DNA of 64,000 bases, taken from Terfezia claveryi (taxonomy: Eukaryota > Ascomycota > Pezizomycetes > Pezizales > Pezizaceae). The first letter of the stretch is position 1; each line of letters begins with the position of its first letter. Under the pieces are notes generated by a model. The model saw only the letters and a list, made by a program, of their open reading frames with translations. It was not told where the DNA came from and searched no databases. Where the stretch lies: the NCBI GenBank assembly GCA_015179025.1, contig WHUX01000011.1, forward strand, positions 682,001-746,000. Reading direction: 5' to 3'. Shown in pieces: positions 46,733-55,990 of this stretch. The translations under genes and the position numbers were made by a program.

Positions 46733-47782
46733 TTATGGCATTGACGTGATGCGGGGTTCCTTCGTGCCAACCAGACTAGGGTTCCTCCGTTTCTCAGATA
46801 TTTGGCGGGAGTTATTTTCTACTTTTTTTACACTTACCTCTCTTTCATGTGTGTTTATTGGGCCGGGTTGGGTGTAATGGGTTTGATATTTCTTCTCAAT
46901 GTATTTCGTTTTATAACCTTGTATTTTTCGGGCTTATTAGAAGGCAGATGGTCTCTTAAGAATCAAATGGGGTCGGAGCATTAGGCTAAATGGATTCCGG
47001 AGATTTGTATCTGTTTCTTTTCTCGGACTCAGTGGTCATGCTGCCCGTGTGGTCCATGGAATTGGGCGAACTTTATTTCTCTTGTCGGTGGCGGAACAAA
47101 CTCTATTTCGTGTTTTAACCTTTGACTTTCACCAATCTACATAAAAGCTTTTAAACCCATGTTTTTCTTCTACACCCTGTACTCTAGGCTTCACCTACCC
47201 GACATTTTCATTTTTATTTGTCGCACTTCTCTTTTTGAGTTTCGGTACAACATGTCAAGATATGATCGTACGCTGGATTGGAATGTGTACAATACACTCT
47301 GACTAGAAGCTAGCTAGCTATTTATGGTATCGAGTACACAAGCGAACTAGCCTCTACCGAGGCAGACTAGCGAACTAGTAGTTTTGTACAGCGTGTGTAT
47401 GTTTGTAGTTTGAGAACACCTCGTTGTTATTGACATCGTGCGTACCTATATGGAATCTAATTTTCTGGCCCACACACGTTCGAGCGCCTGTCATGAAGTA
47501 TTCTGCACATTCGTGCATCTCATTTGGGTTGCGAATAAGTGACTAGATAAAGCCTGTGTTACTACATTACCCTCAAACGCCGTGTGGGACAAATTGAATG
47601 TTGTAACCGGACTTAAGATTATCGATATATAGTAGTAGTAGAGAGTCTGATGTATTTACCAAATCACAAGGGATCATGAATCACCGCTGATGTAATAATC
47701 CACAATGCCCAAAGAAATGGGACAAAGTAATGGGAATTTCCCAACAACAATCTCCACTCTATTCATAAAAAAAATATACTCT
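46733..47782. other. Intergenic, 1.05 kb, convergent
   Basis: 3' region shared by the KDM5 and RTT109 genes. T-rich just after the KDM5 stop; a short (GTA)n at about 47630-47640. No gene seen. Confidence 0.65.
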
Positions 47783-49552
47783 TCATTCTTGTGAAGTCGT
47801 GGCTTGCCCGCCAGCCGGCGTGGGAGAAAGATCCGGTACAGTATTTGCTTCAGGTTTTGGCTTTTTCCGTATCAGCCCTTCAGCAAGCATTGTTACGCCT
47901 TGGGTCTCTATCTGTTGGGGCGGGGGGGTAGGAATCCCATTATCTAGCTTTGGCTTTTTCCTTATGAACCCCGCATCCAGCATATTAACGCCGCTTGATG
48001 CCTGTGAACTCAGCGTATCCACCTTCCCGGCTTCATCACCACGTTTCTGTTTTTTACAGACATTCAGTGCATTAACAGCACAGCCAGAGGTAACGACCGG
48101 TGCATGGACTGTGGAGGGAACTTCTACAATACGCTTGCCGACGATAGGCATACCCCAGTCTTTTCCTTCTAACTTATGTTCTTTGAGTCTCCTTGAGGAG
48201 GCATCGCTCCCTAGGAGCGTTGCGGCACCGTCGATCCATTTGCGGGAATGTAGGCGGGCAAGCATTTCAGTGCTAAAATCGCCACAAGCAAGAGTTTCTA
48301 GAACTTTCTTGTAATTAGTGGATGTGAAGCGGAGGGAAGTTGGGGTTGTGGTTGTGGGTAGCCGACAGGCGTCAGGAGATAGCGTATCCTGAGGTGAGGT
48401 TTCTGCCTGAGGCTGCGAAGCACCCTGACTAGATGGAAGTTCTTGGCTGGGGGTCAACTTCTGGGGTGTGGGAGGAAGACCTTCAGCATCTGCCTCAGCT
48501 TTGTTTTCTTGAATTACCGTGGGTATTGGCATACTCGGCTTTTGTTCCTTGGATTCGATTTGTTGCTTCTTTTTATCGATCACAATCCAGATAAAGCCTG
48601 TAGATGCCCCGGAACTGCACTCCTGCCTAAAGCCCATAAAATCCCAAAATTGATCTAGGGTTTTCACTGATGCCCAGCCTCCGCCAGCACCTGTCCGCTT
48701 CACCTGCTTCCAACTTCCACTGACACCAGTGTTCTCTGCATCCAGCTCGACGAGAAATCTGGCCTTGGGATCGTCTGGGAAGTGGGGTATAACTTCTCGC
48801 ACAGTAAGCTGCCTCGCTGGATCCTCCTTGAGAGGGTGTCCATGGACCCATCGTTTTGCATTTGGATAGAGTGCAAGTTGCCGAGTCTTTGGCGGGAATA
48901 ACGCCATAGTCTCGTACTTGTCGAATCCTGGGACGAGGAGATATGCCGATGCTTTGTCTGTAGTATCCTCTTCACCGAAGCTCTGCAGGATTGGATCTAG
49001 AACTCGACACCACCACCTGATCAACGCCCTGTCATTGAGTACATGTTTTTGGGGATTGGACTCGCTATTTGGAAATAGGTACGAGGCTTGCGACCTGGCA
49101 AAAAGGGAAATTGTCGACTTCCGGATCCTGGGATGGGCGAGTCTATGCTCTCGGACAACATGTTCTAGGAATGCTGTGGATATCGTACGTAACGTCGAAT
49201 CCTTAATTCCAGGTGACTCCTTGGGCTGGAATGATGCTGCTGAAGGAGGTAGGTATCCACTGCTGTCAGCTTTGGAGACGAAAAATGTTGAATTCTTGTG
49301 GGATTTCCCCGTTTCTGGGTGCTTTGCTGTCGTTACGTAGACTAGGAGTTCAATGGCGAAGCAAAGGATTCCATCATGAGAAACAGCGAGAAAATGAGTC
49401 TCGACGGACGTTGGCGGTGGCTGCTGGTTTGGAGGTGAGAAATATAATGGATGCGATTTAGTGGGAGTATGAGAGACGTGATACACGGTGAGCTTGAGAC
49501 CCGCTGGGAGCAAGGCGGAGAGTGTATCTTGCAAAGAGGTTGGTTGAGGCAT
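47783..49552 (-). CDS. rtt109: Histone acetyltransferase Rtt109 (H3K56/H3K9)
   Basis: Continuous 589-residue ORF. Rtt109 acetylates newly made H3 with Asf1 and Vps75, before CAF-1 and Rtt106 deposit it on replicating DNA. Characteristic blocks are LPAGLKLTVYHVSHTPT (15-31), FAIELLVYVTT, LARSQASYLFPNSESNPQKHVLNDRALIRWWCRVLDP and LLVPGFDKYET. Further on are WVHGHPLKEDPARQLTVREVIPHFPDDPKARFL and LDQFWDFMGFRQECSSGASTGFIWI. The C-terminal 200 residues are low complexity and contain a repeated ML-x-x-G-x-IRKKPK motif (two clear copies, about 545-575). Yeast Rtt109 has 436 residues, so this tail is longer. The start MPQPTSLQD is the first Met of the frame. It shares a 302-bp divergent promoter with the mL57 gene. 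Confidence 0.95.
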   Translation of the reverse strand: MPQPTSLQDTLSALLPAGLKLTVYHVSHTPTKSHPLYFSPPNQQPPPTSVETHFLAVSHDGILCFAIELLVYVTTAKHPETGKSHKNSTFFVSKADSSGYLPPSAASFQPKESPGIKDSTLRTISTAFLEHVVREHRLAHPRIRKSTISLFARSQASYLFPNSESNPQKHVLNDRALIRWWCRVLDPILQSFGEEDTTDKASAYLLVPGFDKYETMALFPPKTRQLALYPNAKRWVHGHPLKEDPARQLTVREVIPHFPDDPKARFLVELDAENTGVSGSWKQVKRTGAGGGWASVKTLDQFWDFMGFRQECSSGASTGFIWIVIDKKKQQIESKEQKPSMPIPTVIQENKAEADAEGLPPTPQKLTPSQELPSSQGASQPQAETSPQDTLSPDACRLPTTTTPTSLRFTSTNYKKVLETLACGDFSTEMLARLHSRKWIDGAATLLGSDASSRRLKEHKLEGKDWGMPIVGKRIVEVPSTVHAPVVTSGCAVNALNVCKKQKRGDEAGKVDTLSSQASSGVNMLDAGFIRKKPKLDNGIPTPPPQQIETQGVTMLAEGLIRKKPKPEANTVPDLSPTPAGGQATTSQE

Positions 49553-49854
49553 TGTGTATGAAATAATAATAATGGATACTGATAATTATGTATAGGTTAA
49601 TGGATGGTGACGTGAGCTGTCCGATGCAAGCGAAGCCTCGTGAGACATATGCATTAAGTACACGATGTACAGTGCATATGCACAGTGCGTGGAAAAGTAT
49701 TGTCTGTATATGCATGCACCTACATATTTTTTTTTATATGCAAAAATCGGCAGCTTACTCATTCAGCCAAGGTTTAGATCTTGTATCCAAGGGAAACGAA
49801 ACTGAGTGCAATTGGTTGTGGAGGAGGCCATTGAGAATAACGATATATACCACA
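49553..49854. other. Short divergent promoter region, RTT109 / mL57
   Basis: 302 bp between two oppositely transcribed start codons. No clear TATA box or other element could be assigned. The ORF starting at 49588 runs through it in frame with the mL57 exon, but its upstream part looks like leader. Confidence 0.6.
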
Positions 49855-50875
49855 ATGGCTTCAGGTGCTTCTTCTCTTCGACCAGTGCTATCCAGCTGCA
49901 CACGATATCTGAAGCCCCACCTGTGGCCAATGGCCTATACACAGTCGGTAGTACGAACTTTTCACCAGCCCTCTCGCACGAACTCCTCAGAAGCAGCGAC
50001 AGAAGAACAGAGACCGACTGTGACTTATGCGCTCCCTCGAACAAAGGTTTATGACTATACCCGACCACAGCCACGAGCACCAGTCAAACATCGAGAGACG
50101 GCTCAGCATTTTCAAGTCAACGATAGCCAGACGGTCCTGGATGAGATGTACTGGAAGTTGTTGGGACCACAGGGGGTGGATATTTTGACCCCCGATCTGA
50201 GATGGCAAGCAGTGACGCATGCGTCCTTCGATCATGGGAGGCAGCCCTATAATAATAAGTTGGCTTTTTTGGGTATGGATCCTCCGAAGGAAGAGTGCCA
50301 CACAGACGAGCTGTTCCTGACAGACATGTGATGAAGGACAGGATTTGTATAGCTGGTAGGAATACTGATATAGAATTTTTTCCTAGGCCGACGCATTCTC
50401 TTCCTCCACGCAACCCTTCATATTCTCAACCAGGCTCGGTCTCCTTCAGCAACAAGAGAAACGTCGTCGAACTCAGAACCTCCCGAAACAATATCTTCAG
50501 ATTCAGCTACATATCTTGCGCCAATCCCCTTTGAACACCCAGATTACAAGAACCTTGACGCAGCGACATACGAGGCTGTAGGAGAGTATAGTAGTGAGGA
50601 TGCATTAGCCGACTTTGCGAGTGCCGCGGGGCTACATCGTGTGATGCGATGGAAACCAATGAACGTAAGCACCTTTCTAGAACAACACCGCTGTAGAGAG
50701 TTTTGCTAATACTGATATTTTGCGGCAGCCCTGGAATCTCGTTCAGTCTGGAATTGACACAGTTGCGGTGGAGTGCGTCCATGCTATTATTGGAGCAATT
50801 GCTTTGTCACGGGGAGGACTTGAAGCAAAGAAGTTTGTGACCAGGCTGCTGGAACAGCGAAAACTGTCAATGTAA
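49855..50875 (+). CDS. MRPL15: Mitochondrial large-subunit ribosomal protein mL57 (Mrpl15, RNase III-like fold)
   Basis: Exons 49855-50272, 50387-50664 and 50729-50875 give 280 residues. The N-terminus (MASGASSLRPVLSSCTRYLKPHLW) fits a mitochondrial presequence. The RNase III-like part reads DEMYWKLLGPQGVDILTPDLRWQAVTHASFDHGRQPYNNKLAFLGRRILFLHATLHIL. It continues after an insertion with LADFASAAGLHRVMRWKPMN and NLVQSGIDTVAVECVHAIIGAIALSRGG. The active-site acidic residues of true RNase III enzymes are absent (LGRRILF instead of LGDAVL), as expected for this structural ribosomal protein. The start at 49855 is chosen over the open upstream frame because it begins the presequence. Confidence 0.9.
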
Positions 50876-51575
50876 GGTATCGCATAAATTGGCCCACCCC
50901 TGGGGCCATTCATTCGACGACCGACGACGACGACGGGGATATAACCAAGACCCTCTTAGGAAGCTCTTGTTTTTTGTACATATGTACTATACTCTATATT
51001 TTATTACCTTGCATAAAATAGATAGTATGAAGTTTAATGGAGGTGCAAGTTGGACGGAATAGAACGAAAATGCAGCATACTAGGGCTTGGAAACCCTGAA
51101 CCGCCATGCCCAGCCCGACGACTAGCTGTGACCCATGAAGTTTTTTTTGCCTGACGAACCCCACCCATCACTTGTCAATTGATGTGGAGAACGACAAACA
51201 CAGCATCTGTTCGCGACACCTTCACGGGACAAAGTGATCTCAACTCAGACTCATACAGTGACAGTGGGTAAGTCACTTTCTACTACGTTCTTGTAACTTA
51301 TGCCCACCACGAGAGATAGAGATGGGGTAGGGGATGTCAGAGGATCCAAATGCGTTGATGACACCATTTACTGGCCTAGGGAGTCGACACTGACTTTAGT
51401 TGGCCCTCTTTGATGGCAACTGTATTAGACTACAACGGTATCTGAGCATACATGAAAAGTTAAATGCTTTATTTTGAATTTGATCCATTGGTTCATCATT
51501 GGTAATTCGCTAACATCTTTCAAACAGTAGTTACGCTTCTTCGAGCAGGAAGATCTCAAAGGTGATGATATCGAC
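50876..51575. other. Intergenic, 0.7 kb
   Basis: Between mL57 and SEN2 on the same strand. No gene or repeat noticed. GT/AG pairs at 51268 and 51528 could belong to an intron in the SEN2 leader, but this cannot be shown. Confidence 0.55.
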
Positions 51576-53013
51576 ATGACCGACGCCACACCAAACACAG
51601 CGGGCCAGGCCATGGCCCCCAAAACAACTTGTTCCAAGCCATCCCGCCAGAAGAAGCCAAACTACAATATTATCCATGCAGATTCACTACCGTTACAGGT
51701 TGTTCCACTACCACCTCTGATTCCACACAACCCGCTCTCACTGCTGCATATCATCTATGCATACCTTTCCCCCTCTCCATCCTCATATGCTCAGCCTTCC
51801 CCGCTCTACACAGCTACATTCTCCAGGGCAGCATGTTCAGTGAATGTGACCGATGCAGTGTCAATCCAAGGGCTGTGGTGCAGAGGTTTTTTTGGAAAAG
51901 GGAGTTTGAGTAGAAGTGAACCTACCTGGCTTACACGTACCAGAAGAAGATTAGGTGTGATTGGGAAAAATGAAAGTTTGACTGCAGAAGAACTCACAGA
52001 AAGGAGGCGAACTGAAAGGCGAGAGTTCAAAAAGGAGAGAGCCAAACTTGAGAAGGAGAAGCTGGAGCGGATATTAGCAGAAGAAGGGAAAATAACGCTG
52101 GAAATATCAGGTGAAGTCCCAAAATCAGACGAGGAAGACAGCAATCCTGCACCAGCTCGAGGGACCTCCCAAGAAGCAGAGACTAGACAACCTATCATTA
52201 CCCCCAAACGCCCGGTTGTTGATGTTGAGGAGTTGGAACATTTGCAATTAACGCTTGAGGAGGCCTTTTTTCTGACCTTTGGTTTGGGGGCATTGGTGAT
52301 TATTGACGGTTCATCCAACCATGAAAAGCAACTTAGCAACAATGAGCTTCTTAATCTTTTCAGGATGTACTCATATACACCAGTAAGGGAAGTTGAAGCT
52401 TTGCGGCCAGATGATCCATTTATGGTCAATTATGTAGTGTATCATCACTTCAGATCTCTGGGCTGGGTGGTCAAACCGGGTATCAAGTTTGCCGTAGACT
52501 ATTGTGAGTATCTGCCTGTCGTTTTTCATACCTACCATTTCCACACTTTTATGATGACTCCATTACTTTGAATCGCTTCGACTTATTGCATGCCTTCTGC
52601 ACATGGTGATAAACGTAATTGAATTGACATTCTCTTGATCTGATTCCAGTTCGCAACCTCTAACTTTTGTTTATCCATGCTTTTGCTTGAGACCATGGCT
52701 GACAAGTCGAAAACGTATAGTGTTGTATAACCGGGGCCCGGCCTTCACTCACGCCGAGTTTGCTGTCATCATTATGCCCTCATACTCTCATCCATATTGG
52801 AGCGAGCATCAGGAGAAGAGACAGGGATGGCATTGGCTACACTGTGTTAATAGGGTGTCTAGTCAGGTTAAAAAGACCTTGATTATGTGTTTTGTTGACA
52901 TCCCACCGCCTAAAGTGGAGAAGGGAGACGTTAACATTCCAGCCTTGTTGGGGAGCTACAGTGTAAGAGAAGTGAGTCTCAGGAGATGGTTGCCGAGTCG
53001 TAACCGGGACTAG
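51576..53013 (+). CDS. sen2: tRNA-splicing endonuclease catalytic subunit Sen2
   Basis: Exons 51576-52503 and 52721-53013, with a 217-nt intron (GTGAGT..TAG), give 406 residues. Sen2 cuts the 5' splice site of tRNA introns in the Sen2-15-34-54 complex. The conserved N-terminal part has PPLIPHNPLSLLHIIYAYLS, GLWCRGFFGKGSLSRSEPTW and LTAEELTERRRTERREFKKERA (a coiled coil). The nuclease domain spans the intron: VNYVVYHHFRSLGWVVKPGIKFAVDY in exon 1 and LLYNRGPAFTHAEFAVIIMP in exon 2. The triad is present: Tyr in LYNRGP, His in FTHAEF and Lys in SSQVKKTL. The splice point restores the family sequence DYLLYNRGP. The start Met is the first in frame. Confidence 0.94.
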
Positions 53014-53208
53014 CTAGATCTTTGGCGCCTAGCTAGATTTTTGGAGCTTGGTTATCTGGGCCTGGAATATACACTTGGCTTTCTTTCTGGGATTGCTATT
53101 TTGTAAATTCACGGTGTGTGAATACCCAAGTTAATCTTCGTCGCAGAATCCATTGGGCTCCGGTGTTGTTATCGACTGCACGTAGATACAAATTCAGCTT
53201 ATGCCAAT

Positions 53209-54335
53209 TTACAGCTTGGCCTTTGGCTCCTTTGCTTGACACACACTGTTTCTAATGTCAAACTCTCGCCCCTTAACCCACCCACACCACTCTGTTAAAA
53301 CGCCCTTCCCGCCTTGACCAGGTCGTAAACCGCCTATTTCAGCTATAGCATTCTTCCCAGGTGATTCCTTCAGCTCCACAGGAGCCTTTGTGAAACCCTC
53401 TTGGTCCTTTGCCTCCAGCTCCGCGAATGATTTCACTGAAGTAACACAGGCGTCAGTTCCATCAAATATCTGTTCCCACTCTTTTCTACTTTTCGACTTG
53501 AACTTGTTTGTGAATAGGTTTCGCACCTCTGGCCAATTCTTCTTGCTAAGCCTATTCGGTACGGTACCGGGCCTTCCAACTGAAGCAAGTTGACAAAGAC
53601 ATCGTAAAACTTGGGCTCTAAATACCCCACCGCCATATACTTCCCATCTTTCATCTCGTAGGTATCATAGAATGGCGAGCCCCCATCAAGGGGATTAGTT
53701 CCTCTTGGTCCTGCCCATATCGGGCCCTTCCTCCCCCATCCACACCCCCCCCGGCATCGTTCAGCCAGGGGTAGGTGAATAGATAACTTGCTCCATCAAC
53801 CATATTCGCCTCTACAACCTGCCCTTTGCCAGTTTTATTCCGAACCAACAAAGCAAGAAGTATCCCCGTCACAAGCATTGCCCCGCCACCCGCAAAATCT
53901 CCAATTACATTCAGTGATGCATGCGTATATTAGTCTGGGATTTAGCTGCAGGCATACCTCCGGGCCGAGGCCGAATTTTTCGAGGACACCGGGGCGGAAG
54001 GGGTCTATGAGAACATCGATTTTTCCTTCCCGGAGGAGATTTTCGAGGAGTTGGAATGAGGAAGGGGATCTAAGATCGATAGAAAAGGAGGATTTATGCC
54101 GGGTGAGGAGGTCTTTGGTTCGGGGGTTGGCTGCGGCGTGGGAGGAGCGGTCTATGCGCAGAACGGAGGCACCGTAACCAGCAAGGAGGAGGCCCGCGAA
54201 AGGGCTGTGGGGATTAGCATATGGGTCTGAGGACACGAGGCTGGAGAGAAGAGAGGGGGCGAGAGTACCCTGGAGCGATGCGGGCAAATTCGAGGACCGG
54301 ATGCCTTCGAGTGGGGGTGCGCCGGGGGAGGTCAT
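53209..54335 (-). pseudogene. CaiB/BaiF family CoA transferase (alpha-methylacyl-CoA racemase-like), broken
   Basis: Homology to AMACR-type proteins runs the whole length in the right order but in changing frames. Starting at 54335 ([11 protein letters not shown]), the frame breaks at about 54296, where one base is missing. It continues as a racemase-like segment to 54269, then a normal intron (54205-54268, GTACTC..CAG), then [19 protein letters not shown] onward. At about 53905-53920 a segment of about 40 codons, including the family's KDMAGHDINY region, is missing and the frame changes. A third break lies at the G8 run (minus strand) at 53745-53752. A fourth is a GTACC duplication at 53559-53568. 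The last part ends KEPKAKL. Enzymes of this family epimerise 2-methylacyl-CoAs in peroxisomes or mitochondria. The homopolymer break could be a sequencing error; the other three are harder to explain that way. Confidence 0.85.
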
Positions 54336-54845
54336 TCTCGAGATTGCGGGGAAAGGAACGGAATTGATAGGGTCTATCAATGGTAGATTGAAGTAATTGA
54401 ATGAGTAGGAGCAGGTTGATACTACCATCCTGTGAGAAGATACAAGCTTGTATTGAGGGGTGGTAGGTTAATCGTAGTCTCGATCAGACCCTCGTAGAGG
54501 GTTAATCGGTGTCAAGAGCCAGCTCAAGAGCGGTGGCTGTTGGTAAGGCATGCCTATTTGTATGAGCCTACGGTATTTGATATACAAAGTATACCTTTAG
54601 AAGGATCACAAAGATAGATCACGGTGATGATGCAGGCTGCAAACTGTACGGGGACTTGAAAATATACCGCTATTGGCGGAATTATAGGGAGGTTGTGGGT
54701 TACCGGGTGTCTCCCTCATTTTGCTTGGCACGCATCACCGCCCGCCAAAAAAAATAAAAATTACTCCGACGGTCGGAGCCCGACACCACGGGTCTAAACA
54801 ACAATTGTAGCTGTATACACCAGGGCAGTCGGGCCAATTCTGGGA
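54336..54845. other. Intergenic, 0.5 kb
   Basis: Between the racemase-like pseudogene (-) and YAH1 (+), so once a divergent promoter region. No further feature seen. Confidence 0.6.
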
Positions 54846-55605
54846 ATGTCACCACTACGGCAATGCCTATCCAAGGCAGCTTCCGCCGCTGCGGGGGCGG
54901 GACGGAGGGGGTTTGGGGCTGTGAATTGCTATACAGCATTAGTGGCGGGAAAAAACAATAACCGGACGTATAATACTACGATGCGGAGGATATTCATTGA
55001 TATCTGCTCTCCCACCGGGTACTCCAACTCCATCACTGCCTCTGCGCAACAGCCAATTCTCTACCTCCACATCATTTTCGCATGGACACATCACGCCCCC
55101 CAAACCCGGCGAAGGGCGAGCCTGTCCTACCCAGTTCTTGATGTGCTGTAACTGTGCTAACAACCCGACAGCCTTAAAGTAACCTTCATCGACAAAGATG
55201 GCACTCCGAACACCTTCCTTGTGAATGAGGGCGACAACCTCCTTGATATTGCGCAGGAATATGATCTTGACGTAGAAGGAGCCTGCGGAGGCTCGGCAGC
55301 ATGCTCAACTTGCCATGTTATTGTTGCAGATCAGGATATGTACGATAGAATGCCAGAGCCGGATGATGATGAGAATGATATGCTGGATCTGGCTTTTGGA
55401 TTGACTGAGACGTGAGTAGATTCTGAGGAGGGGGGGATTATGACGTCCGAGGAGGGGAGGATTATGAGGGGGCGCTCGCTGATGGTTAGGCTCCAGATCT
55501 CGATTGGGGTGCCAGGTGAAGATGACAAAGGATCTAGATGGCTTGGTGGTCAAATTACCGAGTATGACCAGAAACCTGCAGAGCAGTGATTTCTCCAAGA
55601 AATGA
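54846..55605 (+). CDS. yah1: Mitochondrial [2Fe-2S] ferredoxin (adrenodoxin type, Yah1)
   Basis: Exons 54846-54967, 55053-55115, 55172-55411 and 55497-55605 give 177 residues. Yah1 supplies electrons for mitochondrial Fe-S cluster, haem A and CoQ synthesis. An Arg/Ala-rich presequence (MSPLRQCLSKAASAAAG) is followed by FSTSTSFSHGHITPPKPGEG, then the core LKVTFIDKDGTPNTF..EGDNLLDIAQEYDLDVEGACGGSAACSTCHV. This has three of the four cluster Cys; the fourth is in RLGCQVKM. MYDRMPEPDDDENDMLDLA is the acidic partner-binding helix. The second intron (55116-55171) starts with GC rather than GT; it is the only splice that gives the conserved PKPGEGLKVTF and keeps frame. It has a GCTAAC branch site. 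The third intron contains a short GAGGAGGGGAGGATTATGA-type repeat. Confidence 0.93.
55116..55171 (+). other. yah1: GC-AG intron in yah1
   Basis: 56 nt, donor GAAGG|GCGAGC, branch-like GTGCTAAC, acceptor CCGACAG. No GT within the exon gives a frame-keeping splice of workable length. Confidence 0.75.
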
Positions 55606-55990
55606 GTCATGAAATTCGGCTGGAGACGCAAAAATATGGGAATAAATATTGTGGGGGGAGTATGTCGGGCCCAGTGTTCCATTACAGTCGAGGGAAAGCG
55701 GAGCTGTGCATATACATACACTCTTCGCGTGTCTCTAGCACGGCTAGAATTGTGTGTGCCCTTAAAAACAATGTTATCGGAAAAGTTATATTATACCCCC
55801 CCATGGCTCTGGCCACTTTCTCGCCAGGGAGTTTCTACTAGTAAATGCAATATATTTCAGGAATGCATATTATTTTACCATATGTCATGTTCTATTATTT
55901 CTATTATCACCTGAATGGATTGTAGAAGATGCCGTTACCCTGATTCTGGAAAAGCTGTAGTATGTACCCTAAACGCCGCAACAGAAAGTA
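55606..55990. other. Intergenic, 0.4 kb, convergent
   Basis: 3' region shared by yah1 and the Mmc1-like gene, with a TTACCCTGA copy at 55935. No gene seen. Confidence 0.65.

Noticed and set aside
47340..47380. AACTAGCCTC..GAGGCAGACTAG partial palindrome, considered as a second MITE end
   Set aside because: Only eight bases resemble the MITE terminus, with no second end or target duplication.
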